From: Halobaculum marinum
GTDB taxonomy: Archaea > Halobacteriota > Halobacteria > Halobacteriales > Haloferacaceae
DNA: 64,000 bases
Direction of reading: 5' to 3'
Assembly (NCBI RefSeq): GCF_029338555.1
Contig: NZ_CP119991.1
Span: forward strand, 248,001-312,000
Below, piece by piece: positions 35,016 to 44,957 of the stretch. Position numbers and translations under genes: made by a program. The notes under the pieces were generated by a model. It was not told the origin of the DNA, did not search any database, and saw only the letters and a list, made by a program, of their open reading frames with translations. Position 1 is the first letter of the stretch. Every line of letters begins with the position of its first letter.

Positions 35016-36137
35016 ATGTCAGGTATCACATTACAGACTGTTCGAAAAGAGTTCGAGACCGGCGAGGAGCACATCGTCGCGGTCGACGACGTCGACCTAG
35101 AGATTCGCGACGGGGAGTTCCTCGTCCTCGTCGGTCCCTCGGGGTGCGGCAAGACGACCACCCTGCGGTGTATCGCGGGGCTCGAAGACGTGACGGACGG
35201 CACGATCGCCTTCGGTGACGACGACGTCACCGACCTGCGAGCGCGCGAGCGGGACGTGGCGATGGTGTTCCAGAACTACGCCCTCTATCCGCACATGAAC
35301 GTGCGGGAGAACATCGGTATGGGGCTGAAGCTGTCCTCGTCGATGACCAGTGCCGAGATCGACGCCAAGGTGGAAGACGTCGCCGAGTTGCTGGGGATCG
35401 AGCCCCTACTGGCGAAGAAGCCCAAAGAGCTGTCGGGCGGCCAGCAACAACGCGTCGCGCTGGGACGGGCGATCGTCCGCGACCCAGAGGCGTTCCTCAT
35501 GGACGAACCGCTGTCGAACCTCGACGCGAAGCTGCGCGCCCAGATGCGCACGGAACTGCAGACACTCCAGCACGACCTGGACGTGACGACGGTGTACGTC
35601 ACGCACGACCAGACCGAGGCGATGGCGATGGGCGACCGCATCGCGATCATGGACGGTGGTGAACTCCAGCAGGTGGGGACCGCCGAAGAGGTGTATCGCA
35701 CGCCCGTCAACGAGTTCGTCGCCGACTTCATCGGCTCGCCGAGCATCAACACCTTCGACGCGACCGTCGAGGGCGCGACGCTCCACGGGCCCGGTGGGTT
35801 CGAGTACACGCTCGACGATCCCTCGCCAGTCGAGGGACACGACACCGTCCGCGTGGGGATTCGCCCGGAGGACATGACGCTCGTCGACGATGGCGTCGCC
35901 ATCGAGACGACCGTCCTCGAGCCGATGGGCAACGAGAACTTCCTGTACGCGACGATGGGCGAGGAGGAACTGACGCTGCGGGTCGTCCCGAGCGCCCGAC
36001 CGTCGCCCGGCGACACCGTCGACTTCGCCTTCGACGAGGACTCGCTGTACCTGTTCGACGCGTTGACGAGCGAAGCGTTGAAGACGAAGACCGACGCCGG
36101 CGCACCGCTCATCGAGGAGCCGGAGGTGGCCGAATGA
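35016..36137 (+). CDS. Sugar ABC transporter ATPase (MsmK/UgpC type)
   Basis: 373 aa. Walker A GPSGCGKTT (40-48), Q-loop near residue 86 (VFQNYALYPHMNV), signature LSGGQQQR (139-146), Walker B LMDEP (161-165), H-loop VTHDQTEAMA. The C-terminal about 130 residues are the TOBE/OB-fold regulatory domain of the MalK group. Drives the two permeases. The stop overlaps the dgoD start by 4 nt. Confidence 0.95.
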   Translation: MSGITLQTVRKEFETGEEHIVAVDDVDLEIRDGEFLVLVGPSGCGKTTTLRCIAGLEDVTDGTIAFGDDDVTDLRARERDVAMVFQNYALYPHMNVRENIGMGLKLSSSMTSAEIDAKVEDVAELLGIEPLLAKKPKELSGGQQQRVALGRAIVRDPEAFLMDEPLSNLDAKLRAQMRTELQTLQHDLDVTTVYVTHDQTEAMAMGDRIAIMDGGELQQVGTAEEVYRTPVNEFVADFIGSPSINTFDATVEGATLHGPGGFEYTLDDPSPVEGHDTVRVGIRPEDMTLVDDGVAIETTVLEPMGNENFLYATMGEEELTLRVVPSARPSPGDTVDFAFDEDSLYLFDALTSEALKTKTDAGAPLIEEPEVAE

Positions 36138-37282
36138 CCCGGATCGTCGACTACGAACTGTACCAGGTGCCGCCGCGCTGGCTGTTCCTCCGCATCGAGA
36201 CGAGCGACGGCCGCGTCGGCTGGGGAGCCCGTCGTCGAGGGCGCGCGCGGACCGTCCGCACCGCCGTCGAGGAACTGCTCGACACGTACCTCCTCGGCGA
36301 GGACCCGATGCCGATCGAAGACCACTGGCAGACGATGTACCGCGGCGGATTCTACCGCGGTGGTCCGGTCCTCATGTCGGCGATTGCCGGCATCGACCAG
36401 GCGCTGTGGGACCTCAAGGGCAAACACTTCGGCGCCCCTATCTACGAACTGCTGGGTGGGCGAGCGCGCGACCGCGTCCGCGTCTACCAGTGGGTCGGCG
36501 GCGACCGGCCCGAGGGCGTCGCACAGGCGGCCGCCGAGAAGGTCGATCAAGGGTTCTCCGCGCTCAAGATGAACGCGACGCCGGAGATGCGTCGGGTAGA
36601 CTCGCCGGCGTCGATCGACGCCGCCCGCGAGCGGCTGGCGGCCGTTCGCGAGACGGTCGGGCCGGAGGTCGACATCGGCGTCGACTTCCACGGTCGCGTG
36701 TCGAAGCCGATGGCCAAGCGGCTGGCGAAGGCGTTGGAGCCGTACGAGCCGATGTTCGTCGAGGAGCCGGTGCTCCCCGAGCACAACGACGCACTCCCGG
36801 AGATCGCAGGCCACACCACCGTCCCGATCGCGACGGGCGAGCGGATGTTCTCGCGGTGGGATTTCAAAGAGGTGTTCGAGAACGGTGCCGTCGACGTGAT
36901 CCAGCCCGACCTCTCGCACGCCGGCGGGATCACCGAGGTGAAGAAGATCGCAGCGATGGCGGAGGCGTACGACGTCGCGATGGCCCCCCACTGCCCGCTG
37001 GGGCCGATCGCGTTGGCCTCCTGTGTCCAGGTCGACGCCTGCTCGCCGAACGTCCTCATCCAAGAGCAGAGCCTCGACATCCACTACAACGAGACGAGCG
37101 ACGTGCTCGACTACCTCGCCGACCCCTCGGTGTTCGAGTTCGACGACGGCTTCATCGAACTCCCCGACGGCCCGGGTCTCGGGATCGAGATCGACGAGGA
37201 CCACGTCCGCGACATGACGGGCGACGTCGACTGGCACAATCCCGTGTGGCGCCACGAGGACGGGAGCGTGGCCGAATGGTGA
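36134..37282 (+). CDS. dgoD: D-galactonate dehydratase (enolase superfamily), locally scrambled N-terminal segment
   Basis: 382 aa. Mg2+ ligands Asp184, Glu210 and Glu236 and the catalytic His186 and His286 match the D-galactonate dehydratase pattern (VDFHGRV, EEP, ATGERM, APHCPLGP), and the C-terminus NPVWRHEDGSVAEW is a DgoD hallmark. Converts galactonate to 2-keto-3-deoxygalactonate. Residues 31-36 read GARRRG where the family has a GEPVVEG-like segment; adding two G at 36221-36224 and one G at 36238-36240 restores it. So the local sequence is suspected to be a base-calling artefact whose frame happens to be restored. Confidence 0.88.
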   Translation: MTRIVDYELYQVPPRWLFLRIETSDGRVGWGARRRGRARTVRTAVEELLDTYLLGEDPMPIEDHWQTMYRGGFYRGGPVLMSAIAGIDQALWDLKGKHFGAPIYELLGGRARDRVRVYQWVGGDRPEGVAQAAAEKVDQGFSALKMNATPEMRRVDSPASIDAARERLAAVRETVGPEVDIGVDFHGRVSKPMAKRLAKALEPYEPMFVEEPVLPEHNDALPEIAGHTTVPIATGERMFSRWDFKEVFENGAVDVIQPDLSHAGGITEVKKIAAMAEAYDVAMAPHCPLGPIALASCVQVDACSPNVLIQEQSLDIHYNETSDVLDYLADPSVFEFDDGFIELPDGPGLGIEIDEDHVRDMTGDVDWHNPVWRHEDGSVAEW

Positions 37283-38118
37283 GCGGGAGCGCAGACGAGG
37301 GTACAGACGCACACGCCACGGGCGACCGGTTCGTGGACACAGTGGCGGTCGTCACTGGGTCGACCCGCGGCATCGGAGCCGGCGTCGCACGACGGCTCGC
37401 CGCCGAAGGCGCACGTGTGATCGTGACCGGACGCAGCAGGGACGCCGGCGAGGCGACCGTCGCCGACATCGAGGCCGACGGCGGCGACGCGACGTTCGTC
37501 CGTGCGGACATGCGCGACCCCGACGACATCGCGGCGCTGTTCGACGCCGCCGTCGAGACGTTCGGCGGCGTCGACGTCCTCGTCAACAACGCGGGCGTGG
37601 AGACGAACACGGCCGTCGACGAGGCGACGATGGACGACTGGGCGTTCGTCCTCGAGACGGACTTCCGCTCGTTCTGGCTGTGCGCGCGCGAAGCCGCCGA
37701 GCGCATGGACGGCGGAGCCATCGTCAACATGTCGTCGAACCACGCGATCTGCACGATGCCCGCGATGTTCCCCTACAACGCGGTGAAGGCGGGGATCAAC
37801 GGCATGACGCGCGCGATGGCGCTCGACCTGGGGCCCGACATCCGAGTGAACACGGTCAACCCCGGCTGGGTGGCGATCGACCGAACGACGACTGACATGG
37901 ACGAGGAGTATCGCGCCCACCTAGAGTCGATTCACCCCGTCGGCCGACTCGGGACGCCCGCGGACGTCGCCGCGGCGGTGGCGTTCCTCGCCAGCGACGA
38001 GGCGGGCTTCGTCACGGGGGCGAACCTGCTCGTCGACGGCGGGCGAACTGCCGTCATGCAGGACGACACGCTCCCGGACTACCGCGCCCGCAGGCAGGAG
38101 GAGACAGAGCGTGACTGA
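37276..38118 (+). CDS. SDR-family oxidoreductase, candidate sugar dehydrogenase
   Basis: 280 aa, classical short-chain dehydrogenase. NAD(P)-binding VTGSTRGIG (about residues 26-34), NNAG motif (LVNNAGVE), catalytic Ser in NMSSNH and Tyr-x3-Lys in PYNAVKAG. Placed between galactonate dehydratase and the galactosidases, it may oxidise galactose to galactonolactone, the step the cluster otherwise lacks; this is inference. Start ATG 37276 overlaps the dgoD stop. Its stop overlaps the GH36 start. Confidence 0.88.
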   Translation: MVSGSADEGTDAHATGDRFVDTVAVVTGSTRGIGAGVARRLAAEGARVIVTGRSRDAGEATVADIEADGGDATFVRADMRDPDDIAALFDAAVETFGGVDVLVNNAGVETNTAVDEATMDDWAFVLETDFRSFWLCAREAAERMDGGAIVNMSSNHAICTMPAMFPYNAVKAGINGMTRAMALDLGPDIRVNTVNPGWVAIDRTTTDMDEEYRAHLESIHPVGRLGTPADVAAAVAFLASDEAGFVTGANLLVDGGRTAVMQDDTLPDYRARRQEETERD

Positions 38119-40179
38119 GCGCGCGAGCGCCGGCGACACGACGGTCGCGTTCGATCCCCAGTCGGGCGACATCGACGTTGTCGCCGGCGACACGACGCTC
38201 CTGTCGGGGCGCGTGTCGGCGACGAGCACCGACGGGACGCCGCTCTCGACGAGTGTGTCGCTGTCGGCGGCCCACGGAGCGGTCGACATCACAGTCACCG
38301 CGACGAACGACACCGACGAGCAACGAGCGCTCGGCGACATCTGCGTGATCTCGGACGCGGAGACGGCGTTCTCCTCTGACGACCGGATCTTCGAGCACGG
38401 CTACCAGTCGTGGACGCCCACGGCGACGACGCCGCTCGACGACCCGTTCCCGCCGGAGTCGGTCGAGTCGGTGCCGCAGATGACCGACGTGGCGGCGCCC
38501 GACGAAGGACGAACGAGTCATGCCGTGACGGCGCTGTCCGGAGACGCCGGGTCGGTGACGCTTGGCTTCCTCGACCACGAAGCGTATCTGAGCCGCTTCG
38601 ACGTCGCTACCGCGCCCGTGCGGCTCACCGCCTTGTGCCCTGGCGACGGCGTGTCGGTGTCACCTGGCGAGTGTCGAACCGCTGCGACACTGCGCGTCGA
38701 TGCGACCCGAACGGTCGACGCGGCGTTGGCGTCCATCGCCGACGCCGTCGCCGACCGGATGGATGCACGTGTACCGGCGGCGGCCCCCACCGGCTGGTGC
38801 AGTTGGTACCACTACTTCACCGAGGTGACGGCGGACGACGTGCGCGACAACGTCGGCGCACTCGACGACTGGGGCGTCCCACTCGACGTGATCCAGATCG
38901 ACGACGGCTACGAACAAGCGTTCGGCGACTGGCGAACTCTCGCCGACGGGTTCGACGACATGCGTGCCCTGCGCGACGACATCGTCGACGCTGGCCACAC
39001 AGCCGGCATCTGGCTCGCACCGTTCTACGTCCAAGCCGACTCTCAGTTGGCTGCAGACCACCCGGAGTGGCTGATCACGGACGGCGCGGGTGCGCCGGTC
39101 GACGCCGGCGCCCGCCACGGTCCGATGTACGGGCTCGACGTCACCCACCCCGGTGCAACCGAGTGGCTCCGGGAGACGTTCCGCACGGTCGTCGAGGAGT
39201 GGGGATTGAGTACCTCAAACTCGACTTCTTGTACGCCGCCGCGCTCCCGGGTGAGCGGCACGGGGACGTCACCCGCGCGCAGGCGTACCGGCACGGGCTG
39301 GCGACGATCCGAGAGGCCGTCGGCGACGCGTTCGTCCTCGGCTGCGGCGCACCGGGATTCCCCAGCGTGGGGTTGGTCGACGCGATGCGCGTCGGCCCCG
39401 ACACGGCGCCGTACTGGCGTCGCGAGGGCGACGCCGCGAGCGAACCCGCCCACGAGAACGCGATTCGCAACGTGCTCAACCGTCAGTTCTGTCACCGCCG
39501 ACTGTGGCTGAACGACCCCGACTGTCAACTCGTGCGGACGACGACCGACCTGACCGACCCCGAGCGGCGGTCGTTCGCCGCACTCGTCGCTCTCACCGGT
39601 GGGACGAACGTCCTCAGCGACGCCGTCGACGAGATTGACGCGGCTGGTCGCGATCTGTTCGAACGGACACTGCCGCCGGTCGACACCGGTTCGGTCGTCG
39701 GCGTGGGCGACACGGAACTCCCGGCGCGCGTCGTCTGCCGACGGTCTGCCGACGACGCCGTCGCCGTCGCTGCGTTCAACTGGGACGACGAAGCCGCGAC
39801 TGTGCGGGTCGACCCGGCCGAGTACCTCGACGCCGACGCGGTCGTCGCCGTGGACGCCTTCGGCGACGACGGCCTCCACGACGGACCGATCGAACGCGAG
39901 GTCCCGCCCCACGGCGTGTTGCTGGTGCACGCGGCGCCGGCGTCGGACGAGCCGCGAGTCGTCGCTGCACATCACCTCGCGAACGCGGCCACACAACTAA
40001 CCCACGTGGAGTGTGTCGGCGGGTCGCTCGTGATGACATCGGCCGCCGAGCAGCCGATGAACGTGACACTCGCGGTTCCGCCGAGCGTGACGACGAGTGT
40101 GGGCGAACAGCTGACCGACCGCACGGTTCGCGTGACCGTGCACCCCGGAGAGACGACGATCCCCTTCACCGAACGATGA
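38111..40179 (+). pseudogene. GH36-type alpha-galactosidase, interrupted by one frameshift
   Basis: About 689 aa if read through. The first frame (from 38111) gives the N-terminal beta-sandwich and most of the barrel (PTGWCSWYHYFTEV, LDVIQIDDGYEQAFGDW). After EEWG near 39200 the frame is lost; the continuation (IEYLKLDFLYAAAL, with nucleophile Asp in KLDF, then RVGPDTAPYW with the acid/base Asp) is one frame back and ends at 40179. Adding one G to the GGGG at 39201-39204 restores the whole enzyme. Neighbouring gene junctions are intact (overlaps at both ends), so a sequencing error is more likely than decay. Role: release of alpha-linked galactose. Confidence 0.85.
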
Positions 40180-42233
40180 CCGACGACGACACCGACGACG
40201 GCCGCATCGCACACGAACCGCACGACCCAACGACGCCGCGGATCGGCGTCTGCTACTTCCCCGAGCACTGGCCACGAGACCGGTGGGAGCGTGACGTCGA
40301 ACTGATGGTCGAGGCGGGCATCGAGGTCGTCCGGATGGCCGAGTTCTCGTGGGGGCGCATCGAGCCGACTCGCGGCGAGTTCGACTTCGAGTGGCTCGAC
40401 GAGGCCGTCGCGTTGCTCGGAGAGGCGGGGATCGATGTCGTCCTCTGCACCCCGACGGCGACGCCGCCGAAGTGGCTCGTCGACGAGCGCCCAGAGATCC
40501 TCCAGGAGGAGCCCGACGGGACGACGCGCGCGTTCGGGAGCCGGCGCCACTACTGCTTCAACTCCGACGCCTATCGCGAGGAGACCGAGCGTGTGGTCAC
40601 GCGGATGGCCGATCACTACGCCGACAATCCGCACGTCGTCGGCTGGCAGACCGACAACGAGTACGGCTGTCACCAAACGATCCGCTGTTACTGTGACGAC
40701 TGCGGCGCTGCGTTCCGCGACTGGTGTCGCGAGCGCTACGGCGACGTCGAGACGCTCAACGAGACGTGGGGGACGACGTTCTGGAGCCAACAGCACGCCG
40801 ACTTTTCGGAAGTCGACCCGCCGCGCCACACGGCGACGGAGCACCATCCGTCGCGACTGCTCGACTTCGGTCGCTTCGCCAGCGACAGCGCCGTCGACTA
40901 CAACCGCCTCCAGACGGGCATCCTGCGGGAGGCGAACGCCGACTGGTTCGTCACCCACAACTTCATGGGCAACTTCCCGACGCTGGACGCGTACGACGTC
41001 ACGGAGTCGCTGGAGTTCGCCACGTGGGACTCGTACCCCACCGGCTTCGCCCAGGACCGCCGACTCGGCGAGTCGACACCGGAGCGACTCCGCGCGGGCG
41101 ACCCAGACCAGGTGAGTCTGAACCACGACCTGTACCGCACGCCCGCCGGCTTCTGGGTGATGGAGCAGCAGCCGGGCGACATCAACTGGCCGCCGTACGC
41201 CCCCCAACCGGGCGAGGGCGCGATGCGGCTGTGGGCTCACCAGGCGGTGGCGCACGGCGCGAACACGGTGTCGTACTTCCGCTGGCGCCGCTGTCGACAG
41301 GGCCAAGAGCAGTACCACGCGGGGCTGCTCCGCCACGACGGCACCCCCGACCGCGGGTTCGAGGACGCGCGCGAGGCGGCCGCCGAGCTGGCCGAGCTGG
41401 ATCTGGCTGGCGTCGACGCACCCGTCGCGCTGTTGTTCAGCTACGACGACCTCTGGGCGCTGTCCGAACAGCCACACTCACCCGAGTTCGACTACTGGCA
41501 GCTTGTCGGCCGGTTCTACCGAGCGCTGCGCGGCCGTGGCGTACAGGTCGACGTCGTGCAACCGGAGGCGGACCTCTCCGGGTACGCGGCGGTCGTCGCA
41601 CCGACGCTCCACCTCGCCGACGGGGCGTTGGCCGATCACCTCGAGTCGTACCTGCACGAGGGCGGACAGCTTCTGTTCGGCCCACGGTCGGGGTATAAGC
41701 TCCCCGGCAACCGACTCCAGCCCGACCTGGCCCCCGGCCCGTTCACGTCGCTCGTGGGCGGTCACGTCGACCAACACGAGTCCCCACCGGAGACGTTGGC
41801 GACGAAGCTCAGCTATCGCGGCGACGAGTACGAGTTCGACACCTGGGGCGAGTGGCTCGTTGCCGACGACGCGACCGTCGTCGGTCGCCACGAGAGTGGG
41901 ACGGCCGAAGGCAACCCGGCGCTGTTACACCACGACGTCGGCGACGGGGCCGTGACCTACTGCGGTGTCCAGCCGGGCACGGCGCTGGCAGACGCACTCG
42001 TGTCCGACCTGTTGGGCCGAGCTGGCGTCGGCCACACAGAGCGCCTCCCGGAGACAGTTCGACTCGCGGAACGCGATGGAGTGACGTGGGTGTTGAACTT
42101 CGGCTCGGAGTCGGTGACGGTCGACGGTCCTGCCGACGCCGAGTGGATCGTCGGTGCCGAAACGGTGTCGCCGTTCGGCGTCGGCGTCGTCGAGGCGCCC
42201 GCTTCGAGTCTCGGTCTCGTCGACACCGAGTGA
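40176..42233 (+). CDS. bgaH: GH42 beta-galactosidase
   Basis: 685 aa, glycoside hydrolase family 42, the family of the Haloferax BgaH enzyme. Acid/base Glu162 in QTDNEYGCH and nucleophile Glu330 in WVMEQQPG. A zinc-binding cysteine cluster typical of GH42 is present (Cys171, Cys173, Cys176, Cys184). The N-terminal barrel is followed by the trimerisation domain (about 395-610) and a C-terminal beta domain. No signal peptide: intracellular, acting on imported beta-galactosides. Start ATG 40176 overlaps the GH36 stop (ATGA). Last gene of the operon. Confidence 0.95.
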   Translation: MTDDDTDDGRIAHEPHDPTTPRIGVCYFPEHWPRDRWERDVELMVEAGIEVVRMAEFSWGRIEPTRGEFDFEWLDEAVALLGEAGIDVVLCTPTATPPKWLVDERPEILQEEPDGTTRAFGSRRHYCFNSDAYREETERVVTRMADHYADNPHVVGWQTDNEYGCHQTIRCYCDDCGAAFRDWCRERYGDVETLNETWGTTFWSQQHADFSEVDPPRHTATEHHPSRLLDFGRFASDSAVDYNRLQTGILREANADWFVTHNFMGNFPTLDAYDVTESLEFATWDSYPTGFAQDRRLGESTPERLRAGDPDQVSLNHDLYRTPAGFWVMEQQPGDINWPPYAPQPGEGAMRLWAHQAVAHGANTVSYFRWRRCRQGQEQYHAGLLRHDGTPDRGFEDAREAAAELAELDLAGVDAPVALLFSYDDLWALSEQPHSPEFDYWQLVGRFYRALRGRGVQVDVVQPEADLSGYAAVVAPTLHLADGALADHLESYLHEGGQLLFGPRSGYKLPGNRLQPDLAPGPFTSLVGGHVDQHESPPETLATKLSYRGDEYEFDTWGEWLVADDATVVGRHESGTAEGNPALLHHDVGDGAVTYCGVQPGTALADALVSDLLGRAGVGHTERLPETVRLAERDGVTWVLNFGSESVTVDGPADAEWIVGAETVSPFGVGVVEAPASSLGLVDTE

Positions 42234-42575
42234 CAGTCACGCCGGCGTGAGCGCCGGGGGAGTCGGAGACTGCTGCGGGCAGGACCGACGTCACGGTCGA
42301 TCCCGGGTGGATCGACCCACCCGGAGTTGTTCGGGGACGCCTGCGGCGTAGTCGCGCTGTCCACGACTCTTGTGTCGCGGCTTTCGCGACCCCGATCCTC
42401 ACGACTCGCCCACGAGACAGCCATTCTCAGGGCTCTCATCGAGTACCGACGACGAGACGAGAGACACGGCCGAGTGTGTGGCGGCTCGCCCCGAAGAAGC
42501 GACCGCCTGGGTGGCCTCTATTTGCCACCTTCCGGTGTGAATAGCCATATGCCCGTTCAGTCCGTTCTGTGGTAA
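42234..42575. other. Intergenic region without a supported gene
   Basis: About 340 nt between the galactoside operon and a membrane-protein gene. A TATA-like CCATATGC at 42545-42552 fits the GTG start at 42576. No repeats or RNA genes recognised. Confidence 0.5.
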
Positions 42576-43598
42576 GTGACTCGGCGACGAATTGCGTTGG
42601 TCCTGCTCGTGCTCGTGCTCGTCGTGACACCGGTGGCCGGGCACGTCCCGAGCGACCCTGGCGACAACGACAGCCCGACCTTCGCAGTCACGGTGACCGA
42701 CGCCGCGAAGTCGTGGTCGTACTACGACGAAATCGACGACGGCGGCGCACAGTACTATCGGATCACCGTCGACGAGGGCGAACGCCTCAAAGTGAGCGCG
42801 TTCACCCCCGACGACGGACCGTTCACCCCATCGTTGGTCGTGATGGCCCCTGAGATCGACGGGGACGACGCTCCGCCGGGAGTCTCCGTCCCAGACGGCA
42901 TGGGCGCAGTCGTGGTGGAGGGAGAACGCCCCGCGACGCCCGGGTACGAGCCGTTCGCACCGTCGGCGAACTACGAGACGGCGGCCTTCGAGCGAGCGAG
43001 CGACGGTCGGACGACGTACCTCGTCGCGCTCTACGAACCGGCGAATCGGAGCGGTCGAGCCGGCGTCGCCATCGGCTACCAGGAGTCGTTCACCCCCGCC
43101 GAGTACGCCACCGTACCGTTCAGCCTCGTGGACAATCGCCTGTGGGAGGGGCAGCCGCTCGCCCTCGCCCTCGGACCGTTCGTCCTCGCGGTCGTCGGTG
43201 GCGTCGGCGTGTTCGCTCGGCGCCGTCGGCACACGAGCGGGAAGCCGGTCGCCGAGTCCCTCCTGCTCGGTGGCGGCCTCCTCGTGCTCGCCAGCGGCGT
43301 GAACACGCTGGTCCAGACCGGGCTGACGCTGGCGGCGACGGGACCGACCGCCGGGGCGCTCGTGACGGCGGCGTACATCGTCGTGCCCGCGATCTGTGGT
43401 GGCTGGGCGATCCGTGTCGCCGGACGGTCGCAGGGGCGGTTCGACGCCCGGACGCGGGTCGGACTCGCCGTGGCCGGTCTCGCGGCGCTGGTCACCTGGG
43501 CCGGGTTCCTCGTCGGCCCGGTGCTCCTCATCGCCGCCGCCGTCGCACCGGCTCGGTTCCTCGAAGCGTCGCCGACGGAATGGCTCGCTGACCGCTAG
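42576..43598 (+). CDS. Haloarchaeal membrane protein with external beta domain
   Basis: 340 aa. Sec-type signal peptide (residues 1-22, cleavage after VAG), an external, probably beta-sandwich domain (about 25-180, acidic, resembling pre-peptidase or PPC-like domains: YYRITVDEGERLKVSA), then about five membrane helices (about 190-335). The GTG start is used because the upstream ATG at 42549 runs into a stop after eight codons. Function unknown; no operon partner. Confidence 0.65.
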   Translation: MTRRRIALVLLVLVLVVTPVAGHVPSDPGDNDSPTFAVTVTDAAKSWSYYDEIDDGGAQYYRITVDEGERLKVSAFTPDDGPFTPSLVVMAPEIDGDDAPPGVSVPDGMGAVVVEGERPATPGYEPFAPSANYETAAFERASDGRTTYLVALYEPANRSGRAGVAIGYQESFTPAEYATVPFSLVDNRLWEGQPLALALGPFVLAVVGGVGVFARRRRHTSGKPVAESLLLGGGLLVLASGVNTLVQTGLTLAATGPTAGALVTAAYIVVPAICGGWAIRVAGRSQGRFDARTRVGLAVAGLAALVTWAGFLVGPVLLIAAAVAPARFLEASPTEWLADR

Positions 43599-43715
43599 CT
43601 CAGCGTTCAGCTGGACGGCGAACGTCTGACCGGACGAGCGACATGACACGTCGTGACGATGACAGACAACCGACGTGACAGTACGGTTAGTTCGTCGCGT
43701 CGACTGGGATCAGGC

Positions 43716-43850
43716 ATGGCCCACCGCGACGCGGACGTCGACGACCGACCGTTCGAGTGCGACCTCTGCGAGGACGAGTTCGAGACGCGCGAGGAACTGC
43801 AGGACCACGTCTGGGAGGTGCACGAGATGGACGGCGACATCACGACGTAG
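43716..43850 (+). CDS. C2H2 zinc-finger micro-protein
   Basis: 44-aa protein made of one classical zinc finger: FECDLCEDEFETREELQDH, with C-x2-C-x12-H-x4-H ligands. Such tiny C2H2 proteins are frequent in haloarchaea, where some act as regulators. ATG 43716 leaves almost only the finger; GTG 43653 or ATG 43659 would add about 20 residues of unlikely character. Convergent with rtcA. Confidence 0.75.
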   Translation: MAHRDADVDDRPFECDLCEDEFETREELQDHVWEVHEMDGDITT

Positions 43851-43907
43851 CGGTCGTGCTCCACCGATCGGTCTCGACGGAGAGTGATTCGCAGGCGCCG
43901 AAGCGAG

Positions 43908-44957
43908 TCACAGCGCTGGATGCGCGGCCGCGGAGAGCACGTGTGTTCCGTCGTCGCGACTGTCGAGGTGCACGTCGCTCCCGAACGCCTCCAGGACCGC
44001 GCGGTTCGTTCGGACGTGGTCGGTCACGGCTGGAATCCGAACGCGCCCGCCGGCGAGCGCGAGGAACAGCATCAGTTGGTCGGCCATGAACCGGTCGACC
44101 GGTGCCGTCGCGTCCCGAAACTCGAAGACCTGTTCGACGGCGTCGTCGGCCACCTGTTCGGACGACCGACCGCGCTCGCCGAGGGCACTGAACCCGGCGA
44201 CGGCGTCGCGAGTACCCACACGGAGGAGGAGCGACGATCCGGTCGACCGGCTGCGGACGTACTCCACCGCACCGGTCGTCGTTCGGAGGCCCGCCTCCGT
44301 CAACTGCGCTCGCGCGCGGTCCGCCTGTCGCTGTGCGACCCGCGCGTCGCGCAGTGACTCGGTGGCCTTCGAGTAGATGTCGACGCGGTCGATCGCGCCC
44401 CGGTGTTCGAGCGTGAGCGGCGACACCGACGACGGGCGCGTCTGAAGGACGGCCTTGCCGTCGCCGGCGGGGTAGAAGCCGGTCCGCTTGACCTCCACGT
44501 CTGCCTCCACCCCCCACGTCGCCAACAGCGGGAGTTTGACCAGTTGCTGGTAGGCGACGGTCGGCGACCACTTCACGTCCGTCCCGCCTGTAGCCGTCAC
44601 TCGAAGCGGGACGGCCGAGAACGCGCCTATCGGGAGGACGGTGTCGAACAGCAGCGGGATGCTTCCGGCAGTGCCGATAGCCGCGTCGAGCGGCGTCTCG
44701 CGGGCGTCTCCGGGCTCGAAGCGCAGGGTATCGGACTCGAGTTCCGCACCCGACACCGTCCCGTCACACAACTCCGTGACGACCTCGACCGCCGTGAGGT
44801 GTTGCGGTTTGAGGCCGGGAGTCGGCCGGTTCCCCCGGATGTGCTCGATCCGGAACGGTCGTTCGAGGATGACCGAAAGGCTCAACGCCGTTCTGAGCAC
44901 TTGGCCGCCCCCGTCGCGCCCGTCGATGGTAATCACGGCCGACACGTCGCTGGACAC
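43908..44957 (-). CDS. rtcA: RNA 3'-terminal phosphate cyclase
   Basis: 349 aa, the usual length. Converts RNA 3'-phosphate to 2',3'-cyclic phosphate with ATP through an enzyme-AMP intermediate. Family signatures: IDGRDGGGQVLRTALSLS near the N-terminus, RGNRPTPGLKPQHL, and the C-terminal MADQLMLFLALAGG followed by TDHVRTN, whose His matches the adenylated His of RtcA. Start taken as GTG 44957 (alternative GTG 44945); longer in-frame starts to 45038 add residues with no family match. No RtcB or archease next to it. Confidence 0.92.
   Translation of the reverse strand: MSSDVSAVITIDGRDGGGQVLRTALSLSVILERPFRIEHIRGNRPTPGLKPQHLTAVEVVTELCDGTVSGAELESDTLRFEPGDARETPLDAAIGTAGSIPLLFDTVLPIGAFSAVPLRVTATGGTDVKWSPTVAYQQLVKLPLLATWGVEADVEVKRTGFYPAGDGKAVLQTRPSSVSPLTLEHRGAIDRVDIYSKATESLRDARVAQRQADRARAQLTEAGLRTTTGAVEYVRSRSTGSSLLLRVGTRDAVAGFSALGERGRSSEQVADDAVEQVFEFRDATAPVDRFMADQLMLFLALAGGRVRIPAVTDHVRTNRAVLEAFGSDVHLDSRDDGTHVLSAAAHPAL

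Noticed and set aside
36406-38118. 570-codon open frame ending with the SDR
   Set aside because: The N-terminal half is a shadow of dgoD; the SDR begins at ATG 37276.
39195-39210. Programmed -1 frameshift in the GH36 gene
   Set aside because: No X-XXY-YYZ slippery site and no downstream pseudoknot seen; a missing G fits better and matches the other breaks.
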